Shown here piece after piece: positions 42,771-50,415 of a stretch of 64,000 bases of DNA. Position 1 is the first letter of the stretch. The number at the start of each line of letters is the position of its first letter. The position numbers were made by a program, and so were the translations under genes. A model generated the notes under the pieces. The model was not told the DNA's origin and made no database searches. It saw only the letters and a list, made by a program, of their open reading frames with translations. Origin of the DNA: COE1 sp910588595 (lineage in GTDB: Bacteria; Bacillota; Clostridia; Lachnospirales; Lachnospiraceae); assembly GCA_948957135.1 (NCBI GenBank), contig CARDBT010000001.1, positions 62,001-126,000 of the forward strand. Direction: 5' to 3'.

Positions 42771-43027
42771 ATGAAGAATGTATCAGATTTTTTGGATGTA
42801 AAGTATTCCAGCCGCTTTACCGTACAACACCGGATTGTATGCCGCATTTGCTGGATGAAAAGAATGTACGGATGCCGGAGCTTAAGTCCAGATGGGAGGG
42901 ACTTCTAAAAAAACTTGCAAGATTGGAAGAACAGATTGCGGTCAAGACCGATGAATTGGAAGAAACAGCGATGCGGCTTACAGGTGCGGAAGACGTAGAA
43001 TTTACTGTTTGGCGTAAAATAAGTTGA
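42771..43027 (+). pseudogene. Possible frameshifted small gene in the amt leader
   Basis: After GGAAGGAG an ATG at 42771 starts MKNVSDFLDVKYSSRF, but that frame ends after about 45 codons. A neighbouring frame then carries LLDEKNVRMPELKSRWEGLLKKLARLEEQIAVKTDELEET to a stop at 43027, a sequence with normal coiled-coil character. Together they look like one gene of about 84 codons broken by a frameshift near 42815-42830. I do not recognise it. It could also be two unrelated chance frames. Confidence 0.35.
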
Positions 43028-43055
43028 TAAATTTAACCTGATTGGAGGAAGAAAT

Positions 43056-44813
43056 ATGGATGAAGTTATGAAAGAACTTGTGCAGGAAGCAGTATCCGGC
43101 GAAGTGTTTGGAGTCTGGTTTTTAATTGGCGCCGCATTGGTGTTCTGGATGCAGGCAGGTTTTGCAATGGTAGAGGCAGGTTTTACCAGGGCAAAAAATA
43201 CAGGAAATATCATTATGAAGAACTTGATGGATTTTTGTATTGGAACCGTAGTATTTATACTGATTGGCTTTGGTTTGCTGATGGGAGAAGACTTGTTTGG
43301 ATTTATCGGAAAGCCGGGATTTGATTTGTTTACGGCATATGCAGAGTTTGATTTTTCAAGCTTTGTATTTAACCTTGTATTCTGTGCTACAACGGCAACC
43401 ATCGTTTCCGGTGCAATGGCAGAACGTACAAAATTTCTTTCCTATTGTATTTATTCCGGTGTGATTTCTGCGCTGATTTATCCGATCGAAGCACACTGGA
43501 TCTGGGGAGGAGGATGGCTTTCGCAGATTGGCTTCCACGACTTTGCCGGCTCCTGTGCGATTCATATGGTAGGTGGTATTTCCGCATTGATCGGTGCAAA
43601 AATTCTTGGTCCCCGTATCGGAAAATTTACCAGGGATACGAGTGGAAAAGTTTTGAAAGTAAATGCATTTCCGGGACACAGCATTGCACTTGGATCACTT
43701 GGGGTGTTTATTCTTTGGCTCGGCTGGTATGGATTTAATGGTGCGGCTGCAACTTCTATTGCGCAGCTTGGTTCTATTTTCCTGACAACAACAGTCGCGC
43801 CGGCTGTTGCAACTGTTGTCTGTATGATCTTTACATGGATAAAATATGGAAAGCCGGATGTTTCCATGTGTCTGAACGCATCTTTGGCAGGACTTGTGGC
43901 AATCACAGCGCCGTGTGATGTGACGGATGCATTCGGTGCGGTTGTGATTGGAGTAGTTGCAGGCTTTTTGGTCGTGTTTGGTGTTTGGCTTCTTGACCAT
44001 GTACTTCGCATTGACGATCCGGTCGGAGCAGTTGCAGTGCATTGCATGAATGGGATCTGGGGGACACTGGCAGTTGGATTATTTGCTACAGATACGGCAC
44101 CCGGATACAGTATTGCAAATGCTTCGGGAGAAACTTTAACTGGTCTGTTTTATGGCGGCGGTTTTGAGTTATTAAAACTTCAGTTTATCGGTTTTGCCAG
44201 CGTCGCAGCATGGACGGCGGTTACTATAACGATTACATTTCTTGTGATCAGAGCAATTGCGGGTCTTCGTGTAGATAGAGAAGAAGAAATGGCTGGCCTT
44301 GATGCGGCAGAGCATGGTCTCTCTTCTGCATATGCAGGTTTTGCAATGCTTCCAGAGTATATTGAAGAGGGAAATGATCCTGTGGTGGTATCCGGTGATA
44401 CTCCGGTTGCGGAAGCAATCCCTGTTAAGAAAGTACCTGCATTTGAAGAAGGAACTCCGAAGTTTACAAAGATTGAGATTGTCTGCAAGGAATCCAAATT
44501 TGAAGCATTAAAGAATGCGATCATGAAGCTTGGGATTACTGGTATGACAGTATCCCATGTCTTAGGATGCGGGATTCAGAAAGGCAAACCGGAATATTAC
44601 CGTGGTGTACAGGTTGAAGCGAATCTGTTTCCAAAAGTACAGGTGGATATCGTAGTCAGCGCCGTTCCGGTCCGCAGGGTGATTGACACAGCGAAGAAGG
44701 TACTTTACACAGGACACATTGGAGATGGAAAGATTTTTGTTTATGATGTGGAAAATGTGGTAAAAGTGAGAACCGGTGAAGAAGGTTTTGACGCCCTTCA
44801 GGATGTGGAATAA
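43056..44813 (+). CDS. amt: Ammonium transporter fused to a PII signalling domain
   Basis: The 585-residue product is an Amt channel (about 11 membrane helices, residues 15-410) followed by a linker and a PII/GlnK domain (about 469-585). Amt hallmarks are FWMQAGFAMVEAGFTRAKN, the pore His regions EAHWIWGGGWL and AGSCAIHMVGG, and AVHCMNGIWGTL. The PII part starts FTKIEIVCKESKFEAL and has the T-loop Tyr in EYYRGVQVE plus GDGKIFVYDVENVVKVRTGE. Usually GlnK is a separate protein that blocks Amt when nitrogen is sufficient. GGAGG precedes the ATG. It is the first cargo gene. Confidence 0.94.
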   Translation: MDEVMKELVQEAVSGEVFGVWFLIGAALVFWMQAGFAMVEAGFTRAKNTGNIIMKNLMDFCIGTVVFILIGFGLLMGEDLFGFIGKPGFDLFTAYAEFDFSSFVFNLVFCATTATIVSGAMAERTKFLSYCIYSGVISALIYPIEAHWIWGGGWLSQIGFHDFAGSCAIHMVGGISALIGAKILGPRIGKFTRDTSGKVLKVNAFPGHSIALGSLGVFILWLGWYGFNGAAATSIAQLGSIFLTTTVAPAVATVVCMIFTWIKYGKPDVSMCLNASLAGLVAITAPCDVTDAFGAVVIGVVAGFLVVFGVWLLDHVLRIDDPVGAVAVHCMNGIWGTLAVGLFATDTAPGYSIANASGETLTGLFYGGGFELLKLQFIGFASVAAWTAVTITITFLVIRAIAGLRVDREEEMAGLDAAEHGLSSAYAGFAMLPEYIEEGNDPVVVSGDTPVAEAIPVKKVPAFEEGTPKFTKIEIVCKESKFEALKNAIMKLGITGMTVSHVLGCGIQKGKPEYYRGVQVEANLFPKVQVDIVVSAVPVRRVIDTAKKVLYTGHIGDGKIFVYDVENVVKVRTGEEGFDALQDVE

Positions 44814-44874
44814 AAGTCAGGACATTTTGCGACTTTTGTGCAGAATACTCTATATAGCAGGAGGGAATGAGGTT

Positions 44875-46287
44875 ATGGCTATTCATGAAGAATGCGGTGT
44901 ATTCGGAGTGATGGGTACCCAAAAAGGAAATGTGGCAGGCATTGTTTATTATGGGCTGTATGCCCTGCAGCACAGAGGACAGGAGAGCTGTGGGATTGTT
45001 GTGAATGATGACGGCGTATTTTCTTCTTATAAAGATCTGGGACTTGTCAGTGAAGTATTTTCTGAAGATACATTCACCCATTTTCCGATGGGAAATATGG
45101 CGGTGGGACATGTAAGATATGGAACAACCGGAGGAAATACAAGAAATAACTGCCAGCCTGTTGAAGTCAATCACCAGAAAGGAAAGATGGCGCTGGCGCA
45201 CAATGGGAATCTAAGCAATGCATTGGAGCTTCGCGATAAGCTGGAATTATCGGGAGCCATTTTCCATACAACCAGTGATACAGAAACCATCGCTTATGTG
45301 ATTACGAGAGAAAGGCTTGTGACGCCAAGCATTGAGGAAGCAGTCAGCAATACCATGAATTTATTGGAAGGCGCTTATTCGCTGGTGATGATTTCTTCTA
45401 CAAAGATGATTGCGGCAAGAGATCCATATGGGTTCCGGCCGCTTTGCTATGGAAAGACGGCGGACGGGGCATATGTGGCTGCATCTGAAAGCTGTGCTCT
45501 GTCAGCGGTAGGAGCAGAGTTTATCCGTGATGTGCTGCCGGGAGAGATTCTGGTATTTACGGAAAACGGTGTGGAATCAAGGCGGGAACACTGTGAAAAA
45601 CAGAGACGGAGAATCTGCATTTTTGAATACATCTATTTTGCAAGACCAGATTCTGTTATAGACGGCATATCCGTACATGAATCCCGGATGAAAGCCGGAG
45701 AATTACTGGCAGAGAGCTATCCAAAATGCGCGGATATCGTGATCGGCGTTCCAGACAGCGGATTGGACGCGGCATTGGGGTATGCGAAAAAATCCGGTAT
45801 TCCCTACGGGATCGGGCTGATCAAAAATAAGTATATCGGAAGGACATTCATCTCTCCGGGACAAAATGAACGTCTGGATAAGGTCAGGATTAAGCTGAGT
45901 CCTGTCAAGAAGGTAATTGATGGAAAAAGAGTTGTACTGATTGATGATTCCATTGTCAGAGGGACGACCAGCAAACGTATTGTAAAACTTTTGCGTGATG
46001 CCGGAGCGAAAGAGATCCATATGAGAATCTCTGCCCCTCCATTTTTATATCCCTGTTATTACGGTACGGATATTGATTCAGAGGAAAAACTGATTGCATG
46101 CCATCATAGTATGGGCGAGATTGCAAGGATCATTGGAGTAGATTCTTTGGGATATTTACCAGTAGAAAAGCTGGATAAACTGATAGACAGTGAGGATTAT
46201 TGCGCTGCCTGCTTTCAGGGGGAATATCCGACTAAAATTCCGGCAGACCCGCGTAAGGACCGTTTTGAGAGGAAACTGTCTGAATAG
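44875..46287 (+). CDS. purF: Amidophosphoribosyltransferase
   Basis: PurF makes 5-phosphoribosylamine from PRPP and glutamine, the first step of purine synthesis. The 470-residue product starts MAIHEECGVFG; Cys7 would be the nucleophile after removal of a short propeptide, as in Bacillus. The glutaminase domain has GHVRYGTTGG and NGNLSNA. The PRPP site is VVLIDDSIVRGTTSKR. Late Cys residues (YPCYYG, EDYCAACF) fit the iron-sulfur cluster type. The start at 44875 follows GGAGGG; frames starting at 44776 overlap amt. It is the second cargo gene, 61 bp after amt. Confidence 0.94.
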   Translation: MAIHEECGVFGVMGTQKGNVAGIVYYGLYALQHRGQESCGIVVNDDGVFSSYKDLGLVSEVFSEDTFTHFPMGNMAVGHVRYGTTGGNTRNNCQPVEVNHQKGKMALAHNGNLSNALELRDKLELSGAIFHTTSDTETIAYVITRERLVTPSIEEAVSNTMNLLEGAYSLVMISSTKMIAARDPYGFRPLCYGKTADGAYVAASESCALSAVGAEFIRDVLPGEILVFTENGVESRREHCEKQRRRICIFEYIYFARPDSVIDGISVHESRMKAGELLAESYPKCADIVIGVPDSGLDAALGYAKKSGIPYGIGLIKNKYIGRTFISPGQNERLDKVRIKLSPVKKVIDGKRVVLIDDSIVRGTTSKRIVKLLRDAGAKEIHMRISAPPFLYPCYYGTDIDSEEKLIACHHSMGEIARIIGVDSLGYLPVEKLDKLIDSEDYCAACFQGEYPTKIPADPRKDRFERKLSE

Positions 46288-46314
46288 GTTTGAGATAAAG
46301 AGGTGCATATATGA

Positions 46315-46346
46315 GTAACAGTGAAGCCAGAAGGCTGAACTGTTAC
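46315..46346. repeat. Right end of the cassette: 32-bp palindrome
   Basis: GTAACAGTGAAGCC (46315-46328) and AGGCTGAACTGTTAC (46332-46346) face each other with a 3-bp gap. It looks like a right MITE-like unit deleted internally. The hairpin could also end the purF transcript. Confidence 0.75.
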
Positions 46347-46354
46347 GTATTCCC
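46347..46354 (+). repeat. Right copy of 8-bp target duplication GTATTCCC
   Basis: GTATTCCC directly follows the right terminal repeat and matches 42466-42473 exactly. Confidence 0.85.
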
Positions 46355-46451
46355 TGTAGACAGGAATTTTATTCACCTATTTTGAAAATTGGGCAAGGGA
46401 AATTTATCCCTCACCCAATAGTCCATAAAAAAAACAGAAAATATTAGATAA

Positions 46452-46877
46452 TTATAAAATCTTTCGCAGTTTTTTCCGTAAGTGGTCTAATCTTGCATAG
46501 ATAGCCCCTGTTGTCAATCCCACAAGCGGGGCAATTTCTTTCGTGGAATAGCCCTGCATCTTCAGTAGGATAATTTGCAGGGTACGCCTGTCCACCGTAA
46601 GCAATGCCCGATACAGAGTTTCGTCCTCAATCTCGTCCAGTAAATCAGCAACGGTCTTTACCTCGGTATTCCGCTCCCTGTCTGCCATCTCCTCAAGGTA
46701 TTCGCCGAAGTCGCTTGTCCAATGGTAAAACCGCCTGTTGGAATTGAAGTCTGCCCTGTCGTCTATGCGGATTTGTTCAATGGTGGTTTCGTCAACTCCA
46801 TGTTCCCGCAATATTTTTTCCTCGGCTTCTTTCCAGATAAGCCATTTCCTGTTCTCCCGTCCGTTGTTGTATGCCAT
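46452..46877 (-). CDS. Sigma-70-family RNA polymerase sigma factor of the mobile element
   Basis: The 141-residue product ends with a region 4-like helix-turn-helix (RTLQIILLKMQGYSTKEIAPLVGLTTGAIYARLDHLRKKLRKI). The front half is acidic and has the conserved W...F..YL.E..D pattern of short sigma factors found in clostridial conjugative elements. The start at 46877 follows GGAGG. It may drive mobilization or excision genes. It is separated from mobC by the nested cassette, so the two were once neighbours. Confidence 0.85.
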   Translation of the reverse strand: MAYNNGRENRKWLIWKEAEEKILREHGVDETTIEQIRIDDRADFNSNRRFYHWTSDFGEYLEEMADRERNTEVKTVADLLDEIEDETLYRALLTVDRRTLQIILLKMQGYSTKEIAPLVGLTTGAIYARLDHLRKKLRKIL

Positions 46878-47195
46878 TCTTTTTTCCTCCAATCTGAAAT
46901 TTTTGAAAATGCTAAAATCCAGATTGGAAAGGCGGCGAACGGCATCGATGAAGAACAAAAACACCCGACTGAACGTAAGTCCAATCGGGCATAAGGATAT
47001 AGGAGTTTTTAGTTCCTACAACATGATATTCTATTTCCATTTTGAGGGCAGGGATATTCTCTACTGCCCGACAAAAACGATATTAAATCCTCCTATGATA
47101 ATTTTCTGTAAAGACATGGAACTAACATCTCCTAAAAACATTTCATAAATAAAACAGAACCAATGAACAATGGTAGTCTTACCCTCCATTCATCG

Positions 47196-47243
47196 GCTCT
47201 GCGGCTGTGCGTCTGGCTCTTTGATGACTGTTAATCGTAAGGT
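47196..47243 (-). pseudogene. 3' remnant of a KTR-type cysteine-rich protein gene
   Basis: The minus strand reads LRLTVIKEPDAQPQSR and stop, which matches the C-terminal part of the intact KTR gene at 47940 (LQITVITEPDTLDAEP). The Cys knuckles are missing. This is a left-over from an exchange of cargo. The rest of the gap 46878-47257 shows no gene. Confidence 0.6.
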
Positions 47244-47257
47244 TTAATAAGATAAAG

Positions 47258-47797
47258 CTAATCATGTTTTTCATCCTCCCTGTTAATTTTCTGTTCAAAA
47301 ATCTTTTCCCATTTTTCTAATGTTTCTAAAAGCATATATTGTTGTTCCAATATCATTTGTCCTAATAAAGTCATTTCCTTTTGTCTTGACATTTGTTCTT
47401 GTATTTGGTGTTTGGTTTTACAAATGCTGTTCTTTATATTGTTCATACATTCTTTGAAATCTGTATCATCAAGCAATGACATATTTACAATGACGGCGTT
47501 GAAATCTAAAAATATTCTGGTTTCACCTGCTGAAAATTCAGACATCAATTCACGAAACTTTGTTTTCCCATTTGATGTGAGTGTATATACTGTTTTTTCG
47601 GGCATATTCCCATTCTTCTTTGTTTCACTAAGGACAAATCCTTTTTTTTCATATTGGATAACTTTTTTATATACTGTATAAGAACCTATTTTTACCCATC
47701 TGGCTAAATGCCTGTCTTCAATTTGTTTTTGTAACTCGTATGCACTTTTGGGGCTTTGATAGAGTGAGCCTAAAATTATTAAATCAATAGTTGACAT
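47258..47797 (-). CDS. PadR-family transcriptional regulator
   Basis: The 179-residue product has a winged helix (LIILGSLYQSPKSAYELQKQIEDR, then SYTVYKKVIQYEKKGFV) and a C-terminal dimerising coiled coil, the PadR layout. PadR proteins often repress efflux or phenolic-acid genes and release DNA on binding small aromatic molecules. The strong promoter and 36-bp palindrome directly upstream (47813-47864) predict autoregulation. No efflux gene is adjacent in this window. Confidence 0.9.
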   Translation of the reverse strand: MSTIDLIILGSLYQSPKSAYELQKQIEDRHLARWVKIGSYTVYKKVIQYEKKGFVLSETKKNGNMPEKTVYTLTSNGKTKFRELMSEFSAGETRIFLDFNAVIVNMSLLDDTDFKECMNNIKNSICKTKHQIQEQMSRQKEMTLLGQMILEQQYMLLETLEKWEKIFEQKINREDEKHD

Positions 47798-47812
47798 ATA
47801 TTTTCTCCTTTC

Positions 47813-47864
47813 AATACTGTATAATACAGTATTGTATTATACAGTATTGAGAAAGAAATGTCAA
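47813..47864 (-). promoter_or_regulatory. padR promoter with overlapping palindromic operator
   Basis: On the minus strand TTGACA (47859-47864) and TATAAT (47836-47841) are consensus boxes 17 bp apart. A nearly perfect 36-bp palindrome with arms AATACTGTATAATACA (47813-47848) covers the -10 box and the start region. This is the usual layout of a self-repressed regulator. Confidence 0.85.
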
Positions 47865-47939
47865 GATTCGCTATCTACCGTCAAAGGGATTTGCATTAAA
47901 ATCCATATAAAACAAACCAGAACCGACAACTGTGATTTC

Positions 47940-48140
47940 TCACAAATTCATCGGCTCTGCATCTAAAGTGTCTGGCTCTGTGATGACTGTAATTTGTAAA
48001 TTCTTTACTTCAATCAATGTTTCCTGTTTGCATTTCGGGCAATAGAGGGGATAGTTTTTCAAAACTGTATCTTCTCTAATTCTGTCACGGGTCTTATTTC
48101 TGCAAACAGGACAGTGTATCCATTTTGCTTTTTCATTCAT
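47940..48140 (-). CDS. Cysteine-rich KTR-family small protein
   Basis: The 66-residue product has two CxxC knuckles (WIHCPVCRNKTRDRIREDT and LYCPKCKQETLI) around the KTR segment, then LQITVITEPD. Proteins of this family are frequent in mobile elements of Firmicutes, often beside resistance or regulatory genes; the function is unknown but zinc binding is expected. It follows the FMN-binding gene by 3 bp, so it is last in the TetR-flavin operon. Confidence 0.85.
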   Translation of the reverse strand: MNEKAKWIHCPVCRNKTRDRIREDTVLKNYPLYCPKCKQETLIEVKNLQITVITEPDTLDAEPMNL

Positions 48141-48143
48141 ATC

Positions 48144-48548
48144 TTACGTTTCTCCTTTGAGCGCATTTTCAACAGCCTTTTTTATGACAGTGCTTGAATT
48201 GGTTGCACCAGAAATTGCATCAACATCTATTTTCTGTTCATCAATTATTTTCTCTATGACTGTTTCTGCGGCTTTTCCACGTTCATGCCTATGCTCCAAA
48301 ATGTTAATACTTACAATTTCCCCATCTTCTACAGTTACTTCCACTTTGGCATATATAAAATTCACATCATATTCTCCGATATAAATTCCATTGGAAACAT
48401 CAGCAATATCTATTTCACCAAAAGTAGTTTCCCCTACGGCTTGTTTATAATCAGTAACTTTCTTTAAGTAAACCACTCCACAAATTAGAGCAATAAGTAA
48501 TAGAAGTAAAATGATAAATGAAATCATTTTCTTTGTAGATATTTTCAT
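48144..48548 (-). CDS. Membrane-anchored FMN-binding domain protein
   Basis: The product of about 134 residues has an N-terminal membrane anchor (MISFIILLLLLIALICGVVY) and an outside FMN-binding domain (GEYDVNFIYAKVEVTVEDG ... VDAISGATNSS). The SGAT motif holds the Thr that can receive FMN covalently through an ApbE enzyme. It probably transfers electrons at the outer membrane face. The start at 48548 overlaps the stop of the flavodoxin-like gene by 4 bp. No ApbE gene is next to it. Confidence 0.87.
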   Translation of the reverse strand: MKISTKKMISFIILLLLLIALICGVVYLKKVTDYKQAVGETTFGEIDIADVSNGIYIGEYDVNFIYAKVEVTVEDGEIVSINILEHRHERGKAAETVIEKIIDEQKIDVDAISGATNSSTVIKKAVENALKGET

Positions 48549-49120
48549 TTCAAACACCTCTCAATCTTTCTGGCTATGTGCTTTGGAAGCTCCTTTTTAG
48601 AAGATGCACCTGAATAAACCACTTTGCCTATTGACTTCATGCCTGCAGTCTTAAAAAATTCGTCCATATTGCGTATTGCCCCCCTGCATTGTCCAAATAT
48701 CCATGAAAATGGGAAAGGAGTATTGCAGGAAGTCAAAACCATATATTTCTTGCCTTTCAAACGTGGTTTTGGAAAAGTACTTGTTTCTTCCATAGCTGTT
48801 CCTAATAATCGGTCAAATAAGTTTTTAACAGGGGCAGGAACATTCGCCCAATAAACGGGAGCCGCAAGAAAGACTATTTGACATTTACGCAAAAGGCTGG
48901 CAATTTCCTGTATATCATCTTTTTGCGTGCAGACTTTCGTGTCTATACAGTTACGGCACCCTATGCAGAATGAGATATTTTTTTCATACAGATTTATTTT
49001 AGTCACCATATAGCCCTTCTCCTCTGCTCTGCGGATTGCAATATCCATCATAGATGCCGTCTTTCCATTTCTATGGGGGCTGCCTAAAATCGCAAGCACC
49101 AATTTCTTATTCGTAATCAT
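48545..49120 (-). CDS. NAD(P)H-dependent FMN reductase / flavodoxin-fold protein
   Basis: The 191-residue product starts KLVLAILGSPHRNGKTASMMD, the phosphate-binding loop of flavodoxin-fold reductases. FCIGCRNCIDTKVCTQKDD has a Cys cluster typical of iron-sulfur flavoproteins, though without evidence that a cluster forms. VFLAAPVYWANVPAPVKNLFDR is the second flavin loop. It overlaps the TetR gene by 4 bp and is followed by the FMN-binding gene, so the three form one operon. Confidence 0.9.
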   Translation of the reverse strand: MITNKKLVLAILGSPHRNGKTASMMDIAIRRAEEKGYMVTKINLYEKNISFCIGCRNCIDTKVCTQKDDIQEIASLLRKCQIVFLAAPVYWANVPAPVKNLFDRLLGTAMEETSTFPKPRLKGKKYMVLTSCNTPFPFSWIFGQCRGAIRNMDEFFKTAGMKSIGKVVYSGASSKKELPKHIARKIERCLK

Positions 49121-49758
49121 TTCACTCCCTCCTTTTCAATCGAACGGTACAACATATCAAAACCATACTCTAAAAACTGAATTTTAGATAAGTGTATTGT
49201 TTTTTCAATGTATTCTTCTTTATTTGCCGCCAACTGGATAAGCCCTGACAACATACCCCAAAACTGAAAGATCGTAGGCATAATTTTTATGTCATCACGC
49301 AAATCGCCTTTTTTCATGCCACCCACTAAAAAATCCTTTATTTTTTCATTTATCTCCTCCCCGACTTGATAGGTTTCTTTCTCTTCGGGCAAATAATCTT
49401 GGCTTTCAAAATCCATTTTAATTTTATCTAACACCAGTCTAAAATAAAAAGGAAATTCTTCTTGGTATAGGACTAACCCCCGACAAATCATATCATACCT
49501 TGCCTTTGTTTCCTCCTGCTGCTCCAATGCAGAAGTGATATAACCGTAAAGCCTTTTCATGCTGTCTAACACTAAAAAACCGATAATTTCCTCTTTGTTC
49601 TCAAAGTACACATATAATGTTGCTTTGCTATATCCCGCCGCTTTTGCTATATCATTCATGGAAGTTGCCGTAATCCCTTTCTCCATAAACAATGCCGAAG
49701 CAGCAGCGGCAATATTTTCTCTATGTACGCTTTTTGGTTCTTTTTTTCTGCGTGCCAT
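49117..49758 (-). CDS. TetR-family transcriptional regulator
   Basis: The 213-residue product has an N-terminal TetR helix-turn-helix (AASALFMEKGITATSMNDIAKAAGYSKATLYVYFENKEEII) and a helical ligand-binding C-terminal domain. The ATG at 49758 follows AGGAGA. It is first in the operon with the flavin reductase, FMN-binding and KTR genes, so it likely represses that operon. The operator and promoter upstream (49776-49824) support self-repression. Confidence 0.92.
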   Translation of the reverse strand: MARRKKEPKSVHRENIAAAASALFMEKGITATSMNDIAKAAGYSKATLYVYFENKEEIIGFLVLDSMKRLYGYITSALEQQEETKARYDMICRGLVLYQEEFPFYFRLVLDKIKMDFESQDYLPEEKETYQVGEEINEKIKDFLVGGMKKGDLRDDIKIMPTIFQFWGMLSGLIQLAANKEEYIEKTIHLSKIQFLEYGFDMLYRSIEKEGVK

Positions 49759-49775
49759 CTGTATATCTCCTTTCA

Positions 49776-49824
49776 ATAATTAAACCATCGGTTTAATTAT
49801 ATTCCGTTGTTATGATTTTGTCAA
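49776..49824 (-). promoter_or_regulatory. tetR-operon promoter with palindromic operator
   Basis: TTGACA (49819-49824) and TATAAT (49796-49801) on the minus strand are 17 bp apart. The perfect palindrome with arms ATAATTAAACC and GGTTTAATTAT around ATC (49776-49800) overlaps the -10 box and initiation region, fitting a TetR operator. Confidence 0.85.
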
Positions 49825-49918
49825 TCTGCTTCGCCTTATATTCATAAATAATTTCCATTTATATTCACAAAACTCTCCCGAAAAAAACAGCAGAGATTTC
49901 TCTCTGCCGCTTTGCTGA

Positions 49919-50293
49919 TTAAGCATATATAATTTCCTCGTTCACAATCTCCCTCGCACAAGCCCTTATGCTATTGAGCTGCCCTATCCATTCTAAGGCG
50001 TTTTCTTCTTTTAGTCGTTCCGTTATGCCCTGTGCCTGTTTCATGCCCTTTATGAGCCTTTCAAAGCGTTCCTGCGCCTGTCTGTCAATGTCGGCAAGGT
50101 ATGTATTCAGCTTGCCGCTTGTGAGAATATTGGTGTATGTAACATTGCGGTACTGCTTCAAATAGTCCAGATGCCGCTGTCCCCATATACCTATCGGTTG
50201 TTCTTCTTCGGCGGGTACAGTCAAGCGTGGTATTAGATAATCCCCTTGCTGTTCATATTCGCCGCCTAATCTCTCAAAGATTGATTTTGCCAT
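49919..50293 (-). CDS. Transposon-encoded protein TnpV
   Basis: The 124-residue product reads KSIFERLGGEYEQQGDYLIP and IGIWGQRHLDYLKQYRNVTY, the pattern of TnpV proteins of Tn4451-type elements. The rest is helical. The function is unknown. GGAGG precedes the ATG at 50293. It is the last gene at the right end of the element. Confidence 0.85.
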   Translation of the reverse strand: MAKSIFERLGGEYEQQGDYLIPRLTVPAEEEQPIGIWGQRHLDYLKQYRNVTYTNILTSGKLNTYLADIDRQAQERFERLIKGMKQAQGITERLKEENALEWIGQLNSIRACAREIVNEEIIYA

Positions 50294-50354
50294 TTTGCAA
50301 TTCCTCCGTATGATTTGAATTTGCCTACAATCCAATCATTCTGGCTGATTACAA

Positions 50355-50415
50355 AGTCTTTGAATTTAACATCCTTATATAATGCCACCCTTCGAGCTGC
50401 TCTTTATTTCTCATA
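50355..50415 (-). repeat. Right arm of the imperfect inverted repeat flanking the mobile element
   Basis: Read on the minus strand it starts TATGAGAAATAAAGAGCAGC directly after the stop codon of the kinase-like gene and continues to TTCAAAGACT. It matches 37976-38039 with a few changes and one small gap. Confidence 0.75.

Larger units (their letters stand above)
42474..46346. mobile_element. Transposase-less mobile cassette carrying amt-PII and purF
   Basis: The ends are perfect 15-bp inverted repeats: GTAACAGTTCAGCCT (42474-42488) and AGGCTGAACTGTTAC (46332-46346). They are flanked by the 8-bp direct repeat GTATTCCC. IS66-family elements have ends starting GTAA and make 8-bp duplications, which fits. 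No transposase is encoded. Extra copies of the end sequence lie inside at 42601-42615 and 46315-46328, so each side is a small MITE-like unit. The 3.9-kb cargo is two chromosomal-type genes. Confidence 0.85.
38015..50377. mobile_element. Tn4451-like integrative mobilizable element (limits approximate)
   Basis: The gene set is large serine recombinase, TnpW-like protein, MOBP relaxase, MobC-like protein, sigma factor, regulators with cargo, and TnpV. This is characteristic of mobilizable elements of clostridia that need a helper conjugative system; no conjugation ATPase or VirB4 homologue is present. The limits are placed at an inverted sequence shared by both sides (38015-38039 and 50355-50377); the exact att dinucleotide was not resolved. 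A second mobile unit is nested at 42474-46346. Confidence 0.75.

Noticed and set aside
42665..43027. A 120-codon frame starting at a GTG inside the amt promoter
   Set aside because: The start overlaps the -10 box and the frame runs through the attenuator hairpin; only its 3' part looks protein-like.
42474..46346. An ordinary insertion sequence
   Set aside because: No transposase or fragment of one is encoded between the terminal repeats; only amt, purF and leader sequences are.
46315..46346. A purF terminator only
   Set aside because: The hairpin lacks a U-run and consists of the mobile cassette's terminal repeat, so its primary identity is the transposon end.
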